Positions 16,657-24,913 of a stretch of DNA of 55,012 bases are shown one piece after another. Under the pieces are notes generated by a model, which was given only the letters and a program-made list of their open reading frames with translations, did not search any database and was not told where the DNA came from. A program made the position numbers and the translations under genes. How positions within the stretch are numbered: position 1 is the first letter of the stretch; every line of letters starts with the position of its first letter. This DNA comes from a bacterium (lineage in GTDB: Bacteria; Planctomycetota; UBA1135; UBA2386): NCBI GenBank assembly GCA_024743115.1, contig JANSXC010000033.1:1-55012 (forward strand). The letters are read 5' to 3'.

Positions 16657-16979
16657 GCTGCCGTTCCCCCGGGATCGAACGCGTCGCCATTCGGCGGCGG
16701 TCCGACGGACCGGCCGGAGTCCCCGAACCGACGTCGTCGGCGGTAGTTCTGCCAGGGTCGATCGAGTCCGAGTTCGCGCGCCCCGCTGCGTCTTTCGGTT
16801 GCGCTCCGCGGCAAGTCCGCGTCGAGCGTTTCGGCGGCCGGTGTGCCCGCCGCCGGCTCGCTTTTGGCGATCCCGCGCGTTACCGTGCCTGCCGAACGTT
16901 GATGGCCTCCGGTCGGCTCTGAGCGTTCGACTTGCCTGGCCCCGGCGGTGGTTCGCTACGGGGCCGGGGGGATACATCG
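16657..16979. other. Intergenic DNA, leader of the OmpA-like lipoprotein gene
   Basis: This 323-base stretch holds no gene I can support on either strand. Near its end GGCCCCG (16938-16944) and CGGGGCC (16959-16965) form an inverted repeat with a 14-base loop. It is followed directly by a G-rich ribosome-site-like run before ATG 16980, so the leader may be folded. No convincing promoter was found. Confidence 0.6.
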
Positions 16980-17711
16980 ATGAACGACAGCCACACGTCT
17001 GAGCCGCAGAAGGTCCGCGGCGCCGCCCTCCCGGATCGACCCGTTCGCCGCCTGCGTGGTGCCGCATGGATCGTCGGCAGCTTGCTGCTCGCCGCCTGCG
17101 TGAGTCCTGAAGCGCACCGTCGCGTCGTCGGCGCCAACTCGGCGCTGCAGGCGCAGCTCGCGCAGATGCACGAGAGCCAGAAGAACCTCGCGCTCGAGAA
17201 CGATCGCCTGCGCCGACGCGTGGACGAGCTCGGCAAGAACGCGGTCGACGCGCAGTGGGTCAAGGAGAAGAAGGCGCAGCTCGCCGAGCTGCTGAAGAAG
17301 TACGGCAGTGGCGCGCCGAACCCCGTCGATGGGGTCGAGCTGGTCTCGACGCCCGAGGGTTATGCGTTCCGCGTCGCGGGCGGCGTGTTGTTCTCGCCGG
17401 GTCGCAACGACCTGTCGGACAGCGGGCGCCAGGCGCTCGGGCAGATCCTGCCGGAGCTGCGAGGTCGCCGGATCCGCATCGAGGGCCATACCGACGATAC
17501 TCCGATCCAGCGCAGCCGCTGGGGCACCAACCTGCGGCTTTCGATGGAGCGCGCGATGGCAGTCGCGGATCACCTGACCAAGGGTGCCGGGCTCGACGCC
17601 GACAAGATCAGTGTCGCGGGCTACGGCGAGTACCGGCCCGCCGACCCCGCGGGGACGGATGCCGCGCGGCAGAAGAACCGTCGCGTCGAGATCCTGCTGC
17701 TGGACGGCTGA
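16980..17711 (+). CDS. OmpA/MotB-family peptidoglycan-binding lipoprotein
   Basis: 243 residues from ATG 16980. A long basic N-region and hydrophobic segment end in the lipobox SLLLAAC at C40, so the protein is lipid-anchored. Residues about 52-100 are a heptad-rich coiled coil (LQAQLAQMHESQKNLALEND, RLRRRVDEL). The C-terminal domain (about 125-243) is OmpA-like. It shows IRIEGHTDD, TNLRLSMERAMAVADHL, VAGYGEYRPAD and QKNRRVEILLL, including the Asp and Arg that clamp meso-diaminopimelate in the family. It probably ties the outer membrane or an envelope complex to peptidoglycan, as Pal or MotB-like proteins do. Next comes a repeat-containing leader and an FGE-like lipoprotein. Confidence 0.9.
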   Translation: MNDSHTSEPQKVRGAALPDRPVRRLRGAAWIVGSLLLAACVSPEAHRRVVGANSALQAQLAQMHESQKNLALENDRLRRRVDELGKNAVDAQWVKEKKAQLAELLKKYGSGAPNPVDGVELVSTPEGYAFRVAGGVLFSPGRNDLSDSGRQALGQILPELRGRRIRIEGHTDDTPIQRSRWGTNLRLSMERAMAVADHLTKGAGLDADKISVAGYGEYRPADPAGTDAARQKNRRVEILLLDG

Positions 17712-17728
17712 GTCGGCATATGCTCTGA

Positions 17729-17776
17729 GCCGGCAGATGACTGAGCCCGAAGATGACTGAGCCGGAACATGACTGA
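17729..17776 (+). repeat. Three 16-bp direct repeats, each with an ATG-ACT-GAG start, at the start of the FGE-like gene
   Basis: Units at 17729-17744, 17745-17760 and 17761-17776 share the pattern GCCSRAASATGACTGA. Each contains ATG ACT GA. The third ATG (17769) starts the FGE-like gene. The first two (17737, 17753) start seven-residue mini-frames, MTEPEDD and MTEPEHD, each ending in TGA and each overlapping the next start. This looks like slippage duplication of a translation start region and may have produced overlapping decoy or leader peptides. Confidence 0.85.
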
Positions 17777-18893
17777 GTTGGGGCGGACCGCGAAGCGCAG
17801 GCGCGCGGAGCCCTCCTCGGGATGTGTGCGGCCCGAGCGCCGGTTCGTGAGTCTCGTGGTCGCGTGTGGTGTCGCGACGGCAATCTTCGGTGGCTGCAGA
17901 GATGCGTCGTCGTCTGGCCAATCGACCGATGCGACCGCGACGCCACCGCGCGCGGGCCGCTATGGCACGCTGCGCGACTTCGTCCTGTTCGAGCTCGATC
18001 GACCGGACGGCAGTCTGCGTTCGCTGTTCGTCGATCGCTTCGAGGTCACGCGGGGGGACTGGCGGGAGTTTGCCGCGACCGACTCCGGGCGCGCGGTCCA
18101 GGCGGAGCATGCCGCAACGTTCGGCGATGCCGCGCTGCCCGTCGGGCTGGTGAGTCTGAGGCAGGCGCGGGAGTTCGCGGTCTGGCGCTTCGGCCGGCTG
18201 CCGCGCGCCGAGGAATGGCACGCGAGCGCGCGCGGCCGCTACAACTTCCCGTGGGGGGCCAAAGCGGATGCGACCCGTGCCAACACGGCCGAGCTCGGGC
18301 TGTTTGCGCCGACGCCCGTCGGCACGTTCGAGTCCGGTCGTCGCGCGCTCGGGCATGGACAGCCGTACGATTTCGTCGGCAACGTGAGCGAGTGGACCGA
18401 GACCGTGCCCGTCGACTGGTGCATGTCCGATGACCGGACCGCGAGTTCGCTGAGTCTCGAATACTCCGTCGGCCATCGGCTCGCTGTGGCCTCGCCGGCG
18501 CTCGCAGTCTGGCAGCCGCTGCCCGGGTTGTTGCCGGCATTGACGGCGGTCGTGCCGCAATCCGCAGCCGTGCCGCGCGTCGTCGTGGGGGCCGACTTCC
18601 AGTCGCCGATGCTTCGCATCAAGACCCAGGTCTATCTGCCCGACGAACACGTGCTCGGGGGAGACCGCCGGGACCGCACCGGGATTCGGATCGTGGCCGA
18701 ACCGGCGGAGCTCGTCGCCGCGCTGTGCGCTGTCGAGGTCGCGCCGACCGCGATCGAACTCGAGCAGCTCGTGCGCTTCGTGCGCCGGCGCGGACATCGC
18801 GCCGCGCTCGCGCGGGCTTTCCGCGAGCTGCCCGCCGAGCGCCGGGGCATGGGCCCGGTCGGCAGCTGGCTGCAACAGCAGCTCGGACCGTGA
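17769..18893 (+). CDS. Formylglycine-generating-enzyme-like (SUMF1 fold) lipoprotein
   Basis: 374 residues. The N-terminal hydrophobic segment ends in AIFGGC, a possible lipobox. Signatures of the FGE-sulfatase fold are visible in order: LFVDRFEVTRGDWREF (Y-E-V-T-N-x-x-Y/F type), FGRLPRAEEWHASARG (L-P-T-E-A-E-W-E-x-A-x-R-G), FPWG, YDFVGNVSEWTE (G-N-V-W-E-W) and RTGIRIV (G-F-R). The copper-binding cysteine pair of true FGE is not seen where expected, so it may be a binding or structural member rather than an oxidase. The gene overlaps rsmA by GTGA. Start usage is complicated by the duplicated start region. Confidence 0.83.
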   Translation: MTELGRTAKRRRAEPSSGCVRPERRFVSLVVACGVATAIFGGCRDASSSGQSTDATATPPRAGRYGTLRDFVLFELDRPDGSLRSLFVDRFEVTRGDWREFAATDSGRAVQAEHAATFGDAALPVGLVSLRQAREFAVWRFGRLPRAEEWHASARGRYNFPWGAKADATRANTAELGLFAPTPVGTFESGRRALGHGQPYDFVGNVSEWTETVPVDWCMSDDRTASSLSLEYSVGHRLAVASPALAVWQPLPGLLPALTAVVPQSAAVPRVVVGADFQSPMLRIKTQVYLPDEHVLGGDRRDRTGIRIVAEPAELVAALCAVEVAPTAIELEQLVRFVRRRGHRAALARAFRELPAERRGMGPVGSWLQQQLGP

Positions 18894-19837
18894 GCGAGCG
18901 CGCGGCGTTCGAACGCTATCGCGCGGCGATGGCGGCGCTCGGGTTCAGGCCGAGCAGTCAGCGAGGTCAGAACTTCCTGCTCGACCCGACGCTGCACGCC
19001 TGGCTCGCGGATCAGGCCGGCGCGACCGCCGACGACACGGTGGTGGAGATTGGGGTCGGTCTCGGGTTCCTGACGCGCGAACTCGCCACGCGAGCGGGGC
19101 GGGTCGTCGGGATCGAGGTCGACGAACGGTTGTTCACGCTCGCCAGCCGCGAGCTCGGCGGCGGTGGCGGCGGCGATGGCGATGCCGCGCCCGGCAACGT
19201 CGAGCTCGTCCTCGGCGATGCGATGGGTGGGCCCGACCGTTCGCTGCTGCCGGTCATCGGCGAATCGATCGCCAGTGCGCAGGCCGCGGGCCATCAGGGG
19301 CTCCTGGTCGCAAACCTGCCGTACTCGATCTCGGGCCCGCTGCTCGCCGGCATCGCGACGCTGCCCGATCTGCCGCAGCGCGCGATCCTGCTGGTTCAGA
19401 AGGAACTCGCGCTGCGCGTCGCCGCCGCGGCCGGCACCCCGGACTATGGTGGCCTCAGTGCGCTGCTGCAGGTCGTGTTCGAGGCGACGGTGCTACGCGA
19501 TGTCTCGCCGCAGGTGTTCCGGCCGCGACCCAAGGTCACTTCGGCCGTGCTCCAGCTCGATCGCCGTGCCGTGATCCCGGACGGCCTCGTCCCGGCCGCA
19601 GCGCGCCGGCGGTTCGCCGCGTTCGTGCGGGCCTTGTTCCAGCAACGCCGGAAGGTCCTGCGAACGACGCTGCCGCGCGCCGCGGCGGCGATCGGTTCGA
19701 CTGGGCTGGCCGGTTCGGCGTCGACCTGGCCGTTCGCGCATGCCGAAGAGCTGGGCGGGCAACGGGCCGAGCAGCTCGCGCCCACGGCGATCCACGGGCT
19801 GTTTCGGGCACTGTCGGTGGATTCGCCGTCCGAGTAG
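18890..19837 (+). CDS. rsmA: 16S rRNA dimethyladenosine transferase
   Basis: 315 residues from GTG 18890, which overlaps the previous stop. RsmA (KsgA) methylates two adjacent adenines near the 3' end of 16S rRNA using S-adenosylmethionine. GQNFLLDP (about 26-33) is the family's entry signature. VEIGVGLGFLTREL is the SAM-binding loop. VANLPYSIS carries the catalytic N-L-P-Y motif, and VFRPRPKVTSAVL is the late P-x-P-x-V-x-S motif. The C-terminal helical domain (FAAFVRALFQQRRKVLRTTL) is present. A Gly-rich insertion (GGGGGGDGDA) within the Rossmann part makes it somewhat longer than E. coli KsgA. Confidence 0.93.
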   Translation: MSERAAFERYRAAMAALGFRPSSQRGQNFLLDPTLHAWLADQAGATADDTVVEIGVGLGFLTRELATRAGRVVGIEVDERLFTLASRELGGGGGGDGDAAPGNVELVLGDAMGGPDRSLLPVIGESIASAQAAGHQGLLVANLPYSISGPLLAGIATLPDLPQRAILLVQKELALRVAAAAGTPDYGGLSALLQVVFEATVLRDVSPQVFRPRPKVTSAVLQLDRRAVIPDGLVPAAARRRFAAFVRALFQQRRKVLRTTLPRAAAAIGSTGLAGSASTWPFAHAEELGGQRAEQLAPTAIHGLFRALSVDSPSE

Positions 19838-20352
19838 CGGACCATCCCGGCCCGGATCGCAGAATCCGGGGATCAGCTCTTGACGGATACCAACTTCATG
19901 TTACAAGACACGGTTCGACAACTCGCAGCGGCCCCGGGATACGAAATCGAGCACCCGGTCGCGGGCTGGGCCCCTTGGCAAGGGCAGCAGACCCATTAGG
20001 GCGGTGAGCAGGTTGGGGTTTGCACGCGCCTCTCGGCGGGTGGGTCGGTGTCGGCTGCCCCCGGATTCACCAAGGATCCAGCCGCCAGCTCCGCTCTCTG
20101 CCCGCTCCCAGGGTACCCTTCTGGGTGCGGTCGCAACGGCAGTTGCGTTCCACCGTGTCCCAGAACGGGATCCCGGACGAGTCGCGTCCATCCATCGACG
20201 TCTGCATGGCCTGCCTCGGCAGGTCGACGGAGTCTGTCCAGGCAGGCCCCATCTCCAGCGCTGTCCCGGAACTCCATCCGAGGCAGCCGATCCGTTATCC
20301 GACTCCCGCTTCCCGACACCCCCGCATCCCCGCACGCCCGATTCCCGCGCCC
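19838..20352. other. 515-base gap before dnaG with a candidate promoter
   Basis: There is no gene with support here. The dnaG frame is open back to 20020, but that stretch reads as low-complexity Pro/Arg sequence with no primase similarity. At 19880-19885 TTGACG and at 19902-19907 TACAAG are separated by 16 bases, in a locally AT-richer patch, and form a candidate sigma-70 promoter. Downstream are two possible hairpins: CCCAG around 20108 with CTGGG around 20122, and GCCTGCC near 20209 with GGCAGGC near 20243. A long leader or small RNA is possible. Confidence 0.45.
19880..19907 (+). promoter_or_regulatory. Candidate sigma-70 promoter
   Basis: -35 TTGACG (5 of 6 matches to consensus), 16-base spacer, -10 TACAAG (4 of 6). 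It lies in an AT-richer stretch 40-70 bases after the rsmA stop and about 450 bases before dnaG. It could drive dnaG-rpoD with a long leader. Confidence 0.35.
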
Positions 20353-22659
20353 GTGGACCGCTACGAAGAGACCAAGCTGCGCATCAAGGAGGCCACCGAT
20401 CTGGTCGCCCTGATCGAGAGCTACATGCCTCTCAAGCTGCGCGGGCGCGACTACATGGCGCGGTGTCCGTTCCACGCCGAGAACACTGCGTCGTTCTCGG
20501 TGAGCCGCGAGAAGCAGTTCTATCACTGCTTCGGCTGTGGCGCGCACGGCGACGTGTTCACCTGGCTGATGGAGCGCGATGGGCTGAGCTTCCGCGAGGC
20601 GATGGAGGTGCTCGCCGAGCGCACGGGTATCTCGCTCGAAGGCGTGTTCAAGGAGCGCGGTGAGCGGCGGCGGCCGAGCGGGCCCAACCCGTACGACGTG
20701 CTGGCCGAGATCGCGGGCTTCTTCGGCCAGCAGCTGCTCGAGTCGGCCGGCGCCCAGGCGCACGAATACCTCGTGGACCGCGGGCTCGAGGCGGCGATCC
20801 AGCCGTGGGGCATCGGCTACCACCCGGAGCAGCGCGGCGCGCTCGTGGCGTTCTGCAAGGAGCGCAAGCTGCCGCGGCGCGTCGTCGAGGACGCCGGCCT
20901 GTTCAAGAACGGCAAGGAAGCATTCGCGGGGCGCGTGATCTTCCCGATCGCGGACGAGCGCGGCCGGATCGTCGCGTTCGGTGGGCGCGTCGTGCCGGGC
21001 AGTCGGCACGCGGCGGGCAGCGGCGACTTCAAGCCGCCGAAGTATCTCAACTCGCCGGAATCGCCGATCTTCAACAAGCGGCGCGTGCTGTTCGGGCTGC
21101 CGCACGTCAAGCGCGCGGGTGAGCGCCGGCTATTGGTGATGGAGGGCTACACGGACGTGATCGCCTGCCATCTCGCGGGCTTCCATGGCGCGGTCGCAAC
21201 GCTGGGCACGGCGTTCACGACCGATCACGCGCGGCTCGTGGAGCGCTATGCGACCGAGGGGCTCGTCTTGATGTTCGACGGCGACCGCGCGGGACGCAAC
21301 GCGGCGGCGCGCGCGATGCGCGAGCTGGTCAACAGCCGGCTCGGCGTGCGCATGGCCGTGATGAGTGACGCCGGCGACGACATCAAGGACCCCGCTGACC
21401 TCGTGGTCGCGCGGCCGGGTGACGATCCCGAACTCGTCGACGAACAGCGGGTGCGCTTCGCGGACATCATCGACGGCGCCGAGGACTCGCTGACGGTGTG
21501 GTTCCGGCTGCTCCGCGACCGGCTCGATCTGCGCGAGGCGACGAACGTCGAGAAGGCGGCCGGCGAGTGCGTGGAGATCCTGCAACTCGTCGACAACCCG
21601 GTGAAGCAGGCGGCCCTGCGTCAGGAGATGGCGAGCCATCTCGCGGTGCCCGAACCGACGCTCGAGCGGCTGATGGCGCGGGCGCCCAAGCGCCGCTACG
21701 TCGAGCCGCCGCAGCCCGATATCCCGCGTCGTGGTGAGCGGCAAGGCGGCAATTCGGCCGCGGGTCAGGCGCCCGATTTCGACGCGATCAACGCCCAGAT
21801 CGTGCCCGAGGGCATGATGGATGGCGCAGGCGTCATGGTCCCCGAGGTCGGCCCGGACGGGGAGCCGATCGAGCTCCACGGCGCGGCTGGCGGTCCCGGT
21901 GGCGGTGGCGGCGGTGACGCCGCCGGAGGGGGCGCGAGCCCGGTCGCCCGTTCGCTGCGCGAGCGTGCCGATGTCGAGTTGCTGGCCTGCGTGCTGGCGC
22001 GGCCGACGCTGCTCGGCGATGCGCCGGGTATCACGGAAGAGCGGTTCGACTTCGCGCCGGTGCGGGAGCTGCTCGGGTTGGCGGCCGACGGCCTGGCGCT
22101 CGGACGGACGGCGAGCAACGACCTCGCCCAGTACCTGTTCGCGCGGGTGACCGAGACCCCGGCGCTGCGCGGCGTGCTCGCGAGCGCGGCGCGGCGTTCC
22201 GAGACCATTCCCGACGTCGTGGCTCTCTGGGCCGGGCTCACGAAGGCGCGCGACAAGATGCGCCGCGAGCCCGAAATGCGCGACCTTCGCCAGGAGCTCA
22301 AGCAGGCCCTCGAAGCCGGCGACCGGGCGCGCGCCGAAGCGTTGCAGGCCCAGCTGCTCGCCACCAAGCGGCAGGACACGCCGCGCGTGCTCGAGCCCGA
22401 GTTCACGGACAGCGGCGTCTCCTCGGCGGACGCCGACGCGCCGGCGTTCCTGCGGCGGCGACCCGGAACCGCTTCGACCGGTGCGGCCTCGAGTTCTGGC
22501 GCGGCCTCGAGTTCCGGCGCGGGGGCGAATTCGGCGCCCACAGGCAATTCTCCGGCCGACTCCGAGTTGTCCGTCGACGAATCGGCGGCGTTCGAGTCCA
22601 CGGAATCCCCACATCCCTCAACCGACGACCCGTCGAGCCCGGCGCCAGGCGACGCCTGA
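20353..22659 (+). CDS. dnaG: DNA primase
   Basis: 768 residues from GTG 20353. DnaG makes RNA primers at the replication fork. The zinc-binding domain has CPFH at 38-41 and CFGC at 59-62. The catalytic core follows with the primase signature (AFGGRVVPGS). The Toprim domain shows LLVMEGYTDVIACH near 257-270 with the catalytic Glu, and LMFDGDRAGRNAA near 305-317 with the metal-binding DxD. A Gly-rich linker at about 510-530 precedes the helicase-binding domain. A Ser/Ala/Pro-rich tail of about 70 residues at the C-terminus is unusual and makes the protein longer than typical DnaG (near 600). The rpoD gene follows, as in the classical macromolecular synthesis operon, but rpsU is not in front. 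Confidence 0.95.
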   Translation: MDRYEETKLRIKEATDLVALIESYMPLKLRGRDYMARCPFHAENTASFSVSREKQFYHCFGCGAHGDVFTWLMERDGLSFREAMEVLAERTGISLEGVFKERGERRRPSGPNPYDVLAEIAGFFGQQLLESAGAQAHEYLVDRGLEAAIQPWGIGYHPEQRGALVAFCKERKLPRRVVEDAGLFKNGKEAFAGRVIFPIADERGRIVAFGGRVVPGSRHAAGSGDFKPPKYLNSPESPIFNKRRVLFGLPHVKRAGERRLLVMEGYTDVIACHLAGFHGAVATLGTAFTTDHARLVERYATEGLVLMFDGDRAGRNAAARAMRELVNSRLGVRMAVMSDAGDDIKDPADLVVARPGDDPELVDEQRVRFADIIDGAEDSLTVWFRLLRDRLDLREATNVEKAAGECVEILQLVDNPVKQAALRQEMASHLAVPEPTLERLMARAPKRRYVEPPQPDIPRRGERQGGNSAAGQAPDFDAINAQIVPEGMMDGAGVMVPEVGPDGEPIELHGAAGGPGGGGGGDAAGGGASPVARSLRERADVELLACVLARPTLLGDAPGITEERFDFAPVRELLGLAADGLALGRTASNDLAQYLFARVTETPALRGVLASAARRSETIPDVVALWAGLTKARDKMRREPEMRDLRQELKQALEAGDRARAEALQAQLLATKRQDTPRVLEPEFTDSGVSSADADAPAFLRRRPGTASTGAASSSGAASSSGAGANSAPTGNSPADSELSVDESAAFESTESPHPSTDDPSSPAPGDA

Positions 22660-22681
22660 CCGGGCTACCGGCGGAGACCCT

Positions 22682-22714
22682 CAGACAGCATCCAGACGGC
22701 ATCCAGACAGCGGA
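22682..22714. repeat. Tandem repeat, three units of 11 bp
   Basis: CAGACAGCATC, CAGACGGCATC and CAGACAGCGGA follow one another in the 108-base gap between dnaG and rpoD. The period is not a multiple of three. The units carry no obvious regulatory motif. Confidence 0.75.
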
Positions 22715-22767
22715 CCCCCAGATACCGGACGACGGCCACGGTCGTCACCACCGGCACAGAACGAATT

Positions 22768-24465
22768 ATGGCAGCAACCAACGACCTCCTTCAGAAGAAG
22801 ATCAAGGCTCTGATCAAGTCGAACCGCAAGGCCGGCACCGTGACGCTCGCGCAGCTGAACGGCGTCCTGCCCGAGGACAGCAGTTCGCCCGAATTGATCG
22901 AGTCCGCGATGGCGATGATCGAAGAGGCCGGCCTCGAGGTCGTCGAGGACGACGCCAAGGGCAAGGGCAAGAAGAGCAAGAAGGATGAGGACGATGGCGA
23001 CCTCGCGCCGGAGCTCGAGATTGCCGAGCCCGCCGAGACCGAGATCGCGACGCCGGTCGTCGACATCACCGAGAAGATCGACGACCCGGTGCGGATGTAC
23101 CTGACGCAGATGGGTGAGATCCCGCTGCTGACGCGCGAGGAGGAAATCTCGCTCGCTCGCAAGATCGAGCTGACGCGCAAGCAGTTCCGCAAGGAGGTGC
23201 TGTCTTCCGGCTTCGGCATGCAGAACGCGATCGAGATCCTCGAGGACGTGTTGCGCGGCGAGCTCGCGTTCGACCGCACGCTCAAGGTCAACCAGCAGGA
23301 CCCCGAGATCGGCAAGGCCGACCTCTCGGATCGACTGCCGGGCAACATCGACACGCTGCGAAAGCTCTACGACGCGGCGCGTGAGGACACGCGTCTGCTC
23401 ATGGAGGACAAGCTGTCCGACAAGCTCGCGGGTGTGCTCAAGAAGCGGATCTATTCGCGTCGGCGCAAGGCCGTCTCGCTCGTGGAGGAGCTCAATCTCC
23501 AGGGCAAGAAGGTGCGGCCGATGATCGACCTGATCGAGAACCGCATTGCCGAGATGACGCGACTGACGGCGCGACTACAGCGCTACCGCGGTGCGCAGCT
23601 CACCAACCCGGACGCGATCGAGACCAAGCGGCGCATCTTCGAGATGCAGGTCGACGGTCTCGAGACGATCGATCGTCTGCATTCGCGGCTCGAGTTCGTG
23701 CGGCAGGCCTACGCCAACTACGAGGAGGCCAAGCGCAAGCTGTCGTCCGGCAACCTGCGTCTCGTCGTGTCGATCGCGAAGAAGTACCGCAATCGCGGGC
23801 TGTCGTTCCTCGACCTCATCCAGGAGGGCAACACCGGCCTGATGAAGGCGGTGGAGAAGTACGAGTACCGCCGCGGCTACAAGTTCTCGACCTACGCGAC
23901 GTGGTGGATCCGCCAGGCCATCACGCGTTCGATCGCCGATCAGGCGCGCACGATCCGTATCCCGGTCCACATGATCGAGACGATGTCGAAGCTGCGCAAC
24001 GTGTCCAAGAAGCTCACGCAGCTCAAGGGCCGCGAGCCGACGATCGAGGAGGTCGCCGAATCCGCGCAGGTCTCGGTGGACGAGGCCAAGCGCGTGATGA
24101 AGATCAGCAAGCATCCGATCTCGCTGGACCGCCCGATCGGCGATTCGGACGACTCGTACTTCGGTGACTTCATCGAAGACGAATCGGTCGAGTCCCCGGT
24201 GCAGTCCGCGAGTCGCGAGATGCTCCGCGAGCGCATCGAGAACGTGCTCAGCACCCTGACGTTCCGCGAGCGCGAGATCATCAAGCTGCGCTACGGCATC
24301 GGCGACGGGTACACCTACACGCTCGAAGAGGTCGGCCGAATCTTCCGCGTTACGCGTGAGCGTGTTCGCCAGATCGAGGCCAAGGCCGTGCGCAAGCTGC
24401 AGCACCCGGTCCGCGCCCGCCGGCTCGGTGGGTTCTTCGACACGAGTGTCGGGTTGCCTGGCTGA
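22768..24465 (+). CDS. rpoD: Primary sigma factor (sigma-70, RpoD)
   Basis: 565 residues. Region 1.1-like N-terminus, then an acidic/Lys linker. Region 1.2 is DDPVRMYLTQMGEIPLLTRE. Region 2 is LRLVVSIAKKYRNRGLSFLD, DLIQEGNTGLMKAVEKYEYR and KFSTYATWWIRQAITRSIAD. The last of these contains the core-binding, -10-recognition and melting residues. Region 3 follows (RIPVHMIETMSKL). Region 4 ends the protein with LTFREREIIKLRYGIGDG and the helix-turn-helix EEVGRIFRVTRERVRQIEAK. All parts needed for a housekeeping sigma factor are present. Its stop codon lies inside the stem of the following terminator. Confidence 0.97.
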   Translation: MAATNDLLQKKIKALIKSNRKAGTVTLAQLNGVLPEDSSSPELIESAMAMIEEAGLEVVEDDAKGKGKKSKKDEDDGDLAPELEIAEPAETEIATPVVDITEKIDDPVRMYLTQMGEIPLLTREEEISLARKIELTRKQFRKEVLSSGFGMQNAIEILEDVLRGELAFDRTLKVNQQDPEIGKADLSDRLPGNIDTLRKLYDAAREDTRLLMEDKLSDKLAGVLKKRIYSRRRKAVSLVEELNLQGKKVRPMIDLIENRIAEMTRLTARLQRYRGAQLTNPDAIETKRRIFEMQVDGLETIDRLHSRLEFVRQAYANYEEAKRKLSSGNLRLVVSIAKKYRNRGLSFLDLIQEGNTGLMKAVEKYEYRRGYKFSTYATWWIRQAITRSIADQARTIRIPVHMIETMSKLRNVSKKLTQLKGREPTIEEVAESAQVSVDEAKRVMKISKHPISLDRPIGDSDDSYFGDFIEDESVESPVQSASREMLRERIENVLSTLTFREREIIKLRYGIGDGYTYTLEEVGRIFRVTRERVRQIEAKAVRKLQHPVRARRLGGFFDTSVGLPG

Positions 24466-24523
24466 GTCTAATCTTGGCCCTTTCGGGCCAAGATTGGACT
24501 CATCCAGGCAAGTGTTGTTTTTG
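24454..24523 (+). terminator. Strong intrinsic terminator of dnaG-rpoD
   Basis: The stem pairs 24463-24480 with 24485-24502 (18 bp with one G-T pair and a TTTC loop). It continues, after a 1x1 mismatch, with TTGCCTGG (24454-24461) against CCAGGCAA (24504-24511). GTGTTGTTTTT follows. The lower stem is formed by the last codons of rpoD, and the TGA stop (24463-24465) is part of the stem. Translation to the end should delay its folding. Confidence 0.95.
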
Positions 24524-24626
24524 CGGCCGGATCAACAAGGGGGTCGGCGGAACAGCGGGGTTGGCGACGGCCGCGGGCGGTCGCTGGCGCGACCGGGGGC
24601 GAATTGGCCATGCGGCGGAACCTGGC

Positions 24627-24738
24627 GATCCCTGAGGTTGGCGAGCGCTGAACTGGGCGATCCCCGAGCTGGGCGATCCCCGAGCTGGGCGATCCCTGAA
24701 TTGGGCGATCCCTGAATTGGGCGATTGCTGAGCCGGGC
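24627..24738. repeat. Tandem repeat, seven units of 16 bp
   Basis: Units start at 24627, 24643, 24659, 24675, 24691, 24707 and 24723. Variants are GATCCCCGAGCTGGGC (two copies side by side) and GATCCCTGAATTGGGC (two copies), plus three degenerate ones. Each unit keeps CCC and GGG arms around a central ANNT-like core, so single units could form small hairpins. It lies in the 448-base gene-free stretch after the rpoD terminator and before the TTG-started zinc-ribbon gene, which otherwise shows nothing coding. Confidence 0.93.
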
Positions 24739-24913
24739 GATCCCGGTCGGGCTGGCCGCTGGCTCCGAGCCTGGTCGGGAAATGGGGGTGAGTTCCGGGC
24801 GGGCGCGCGCCCGACCGGGGAGGCCGCCGCGCTTCCTGCGGTTCTCGTCCTTGCTTGCTCCGGATCGGGGGCTAGGATCTTCGGCCCGCAATCCCGCCTG
24901 ACCCTCCCAGACT

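Noticed and set aside
20020..20352. N-terminal extension of DnaG by 111 residues
   Set aside because: The frame is open, but the sequence is Pro/Arg filler without primase similarity. GTG 20353 starts right before the zinc-binding domain.
24627..24738. CRISPR array
   Set aside because: Units are adjacent 16-bp copies without unique spacers, and no cas gene is present.
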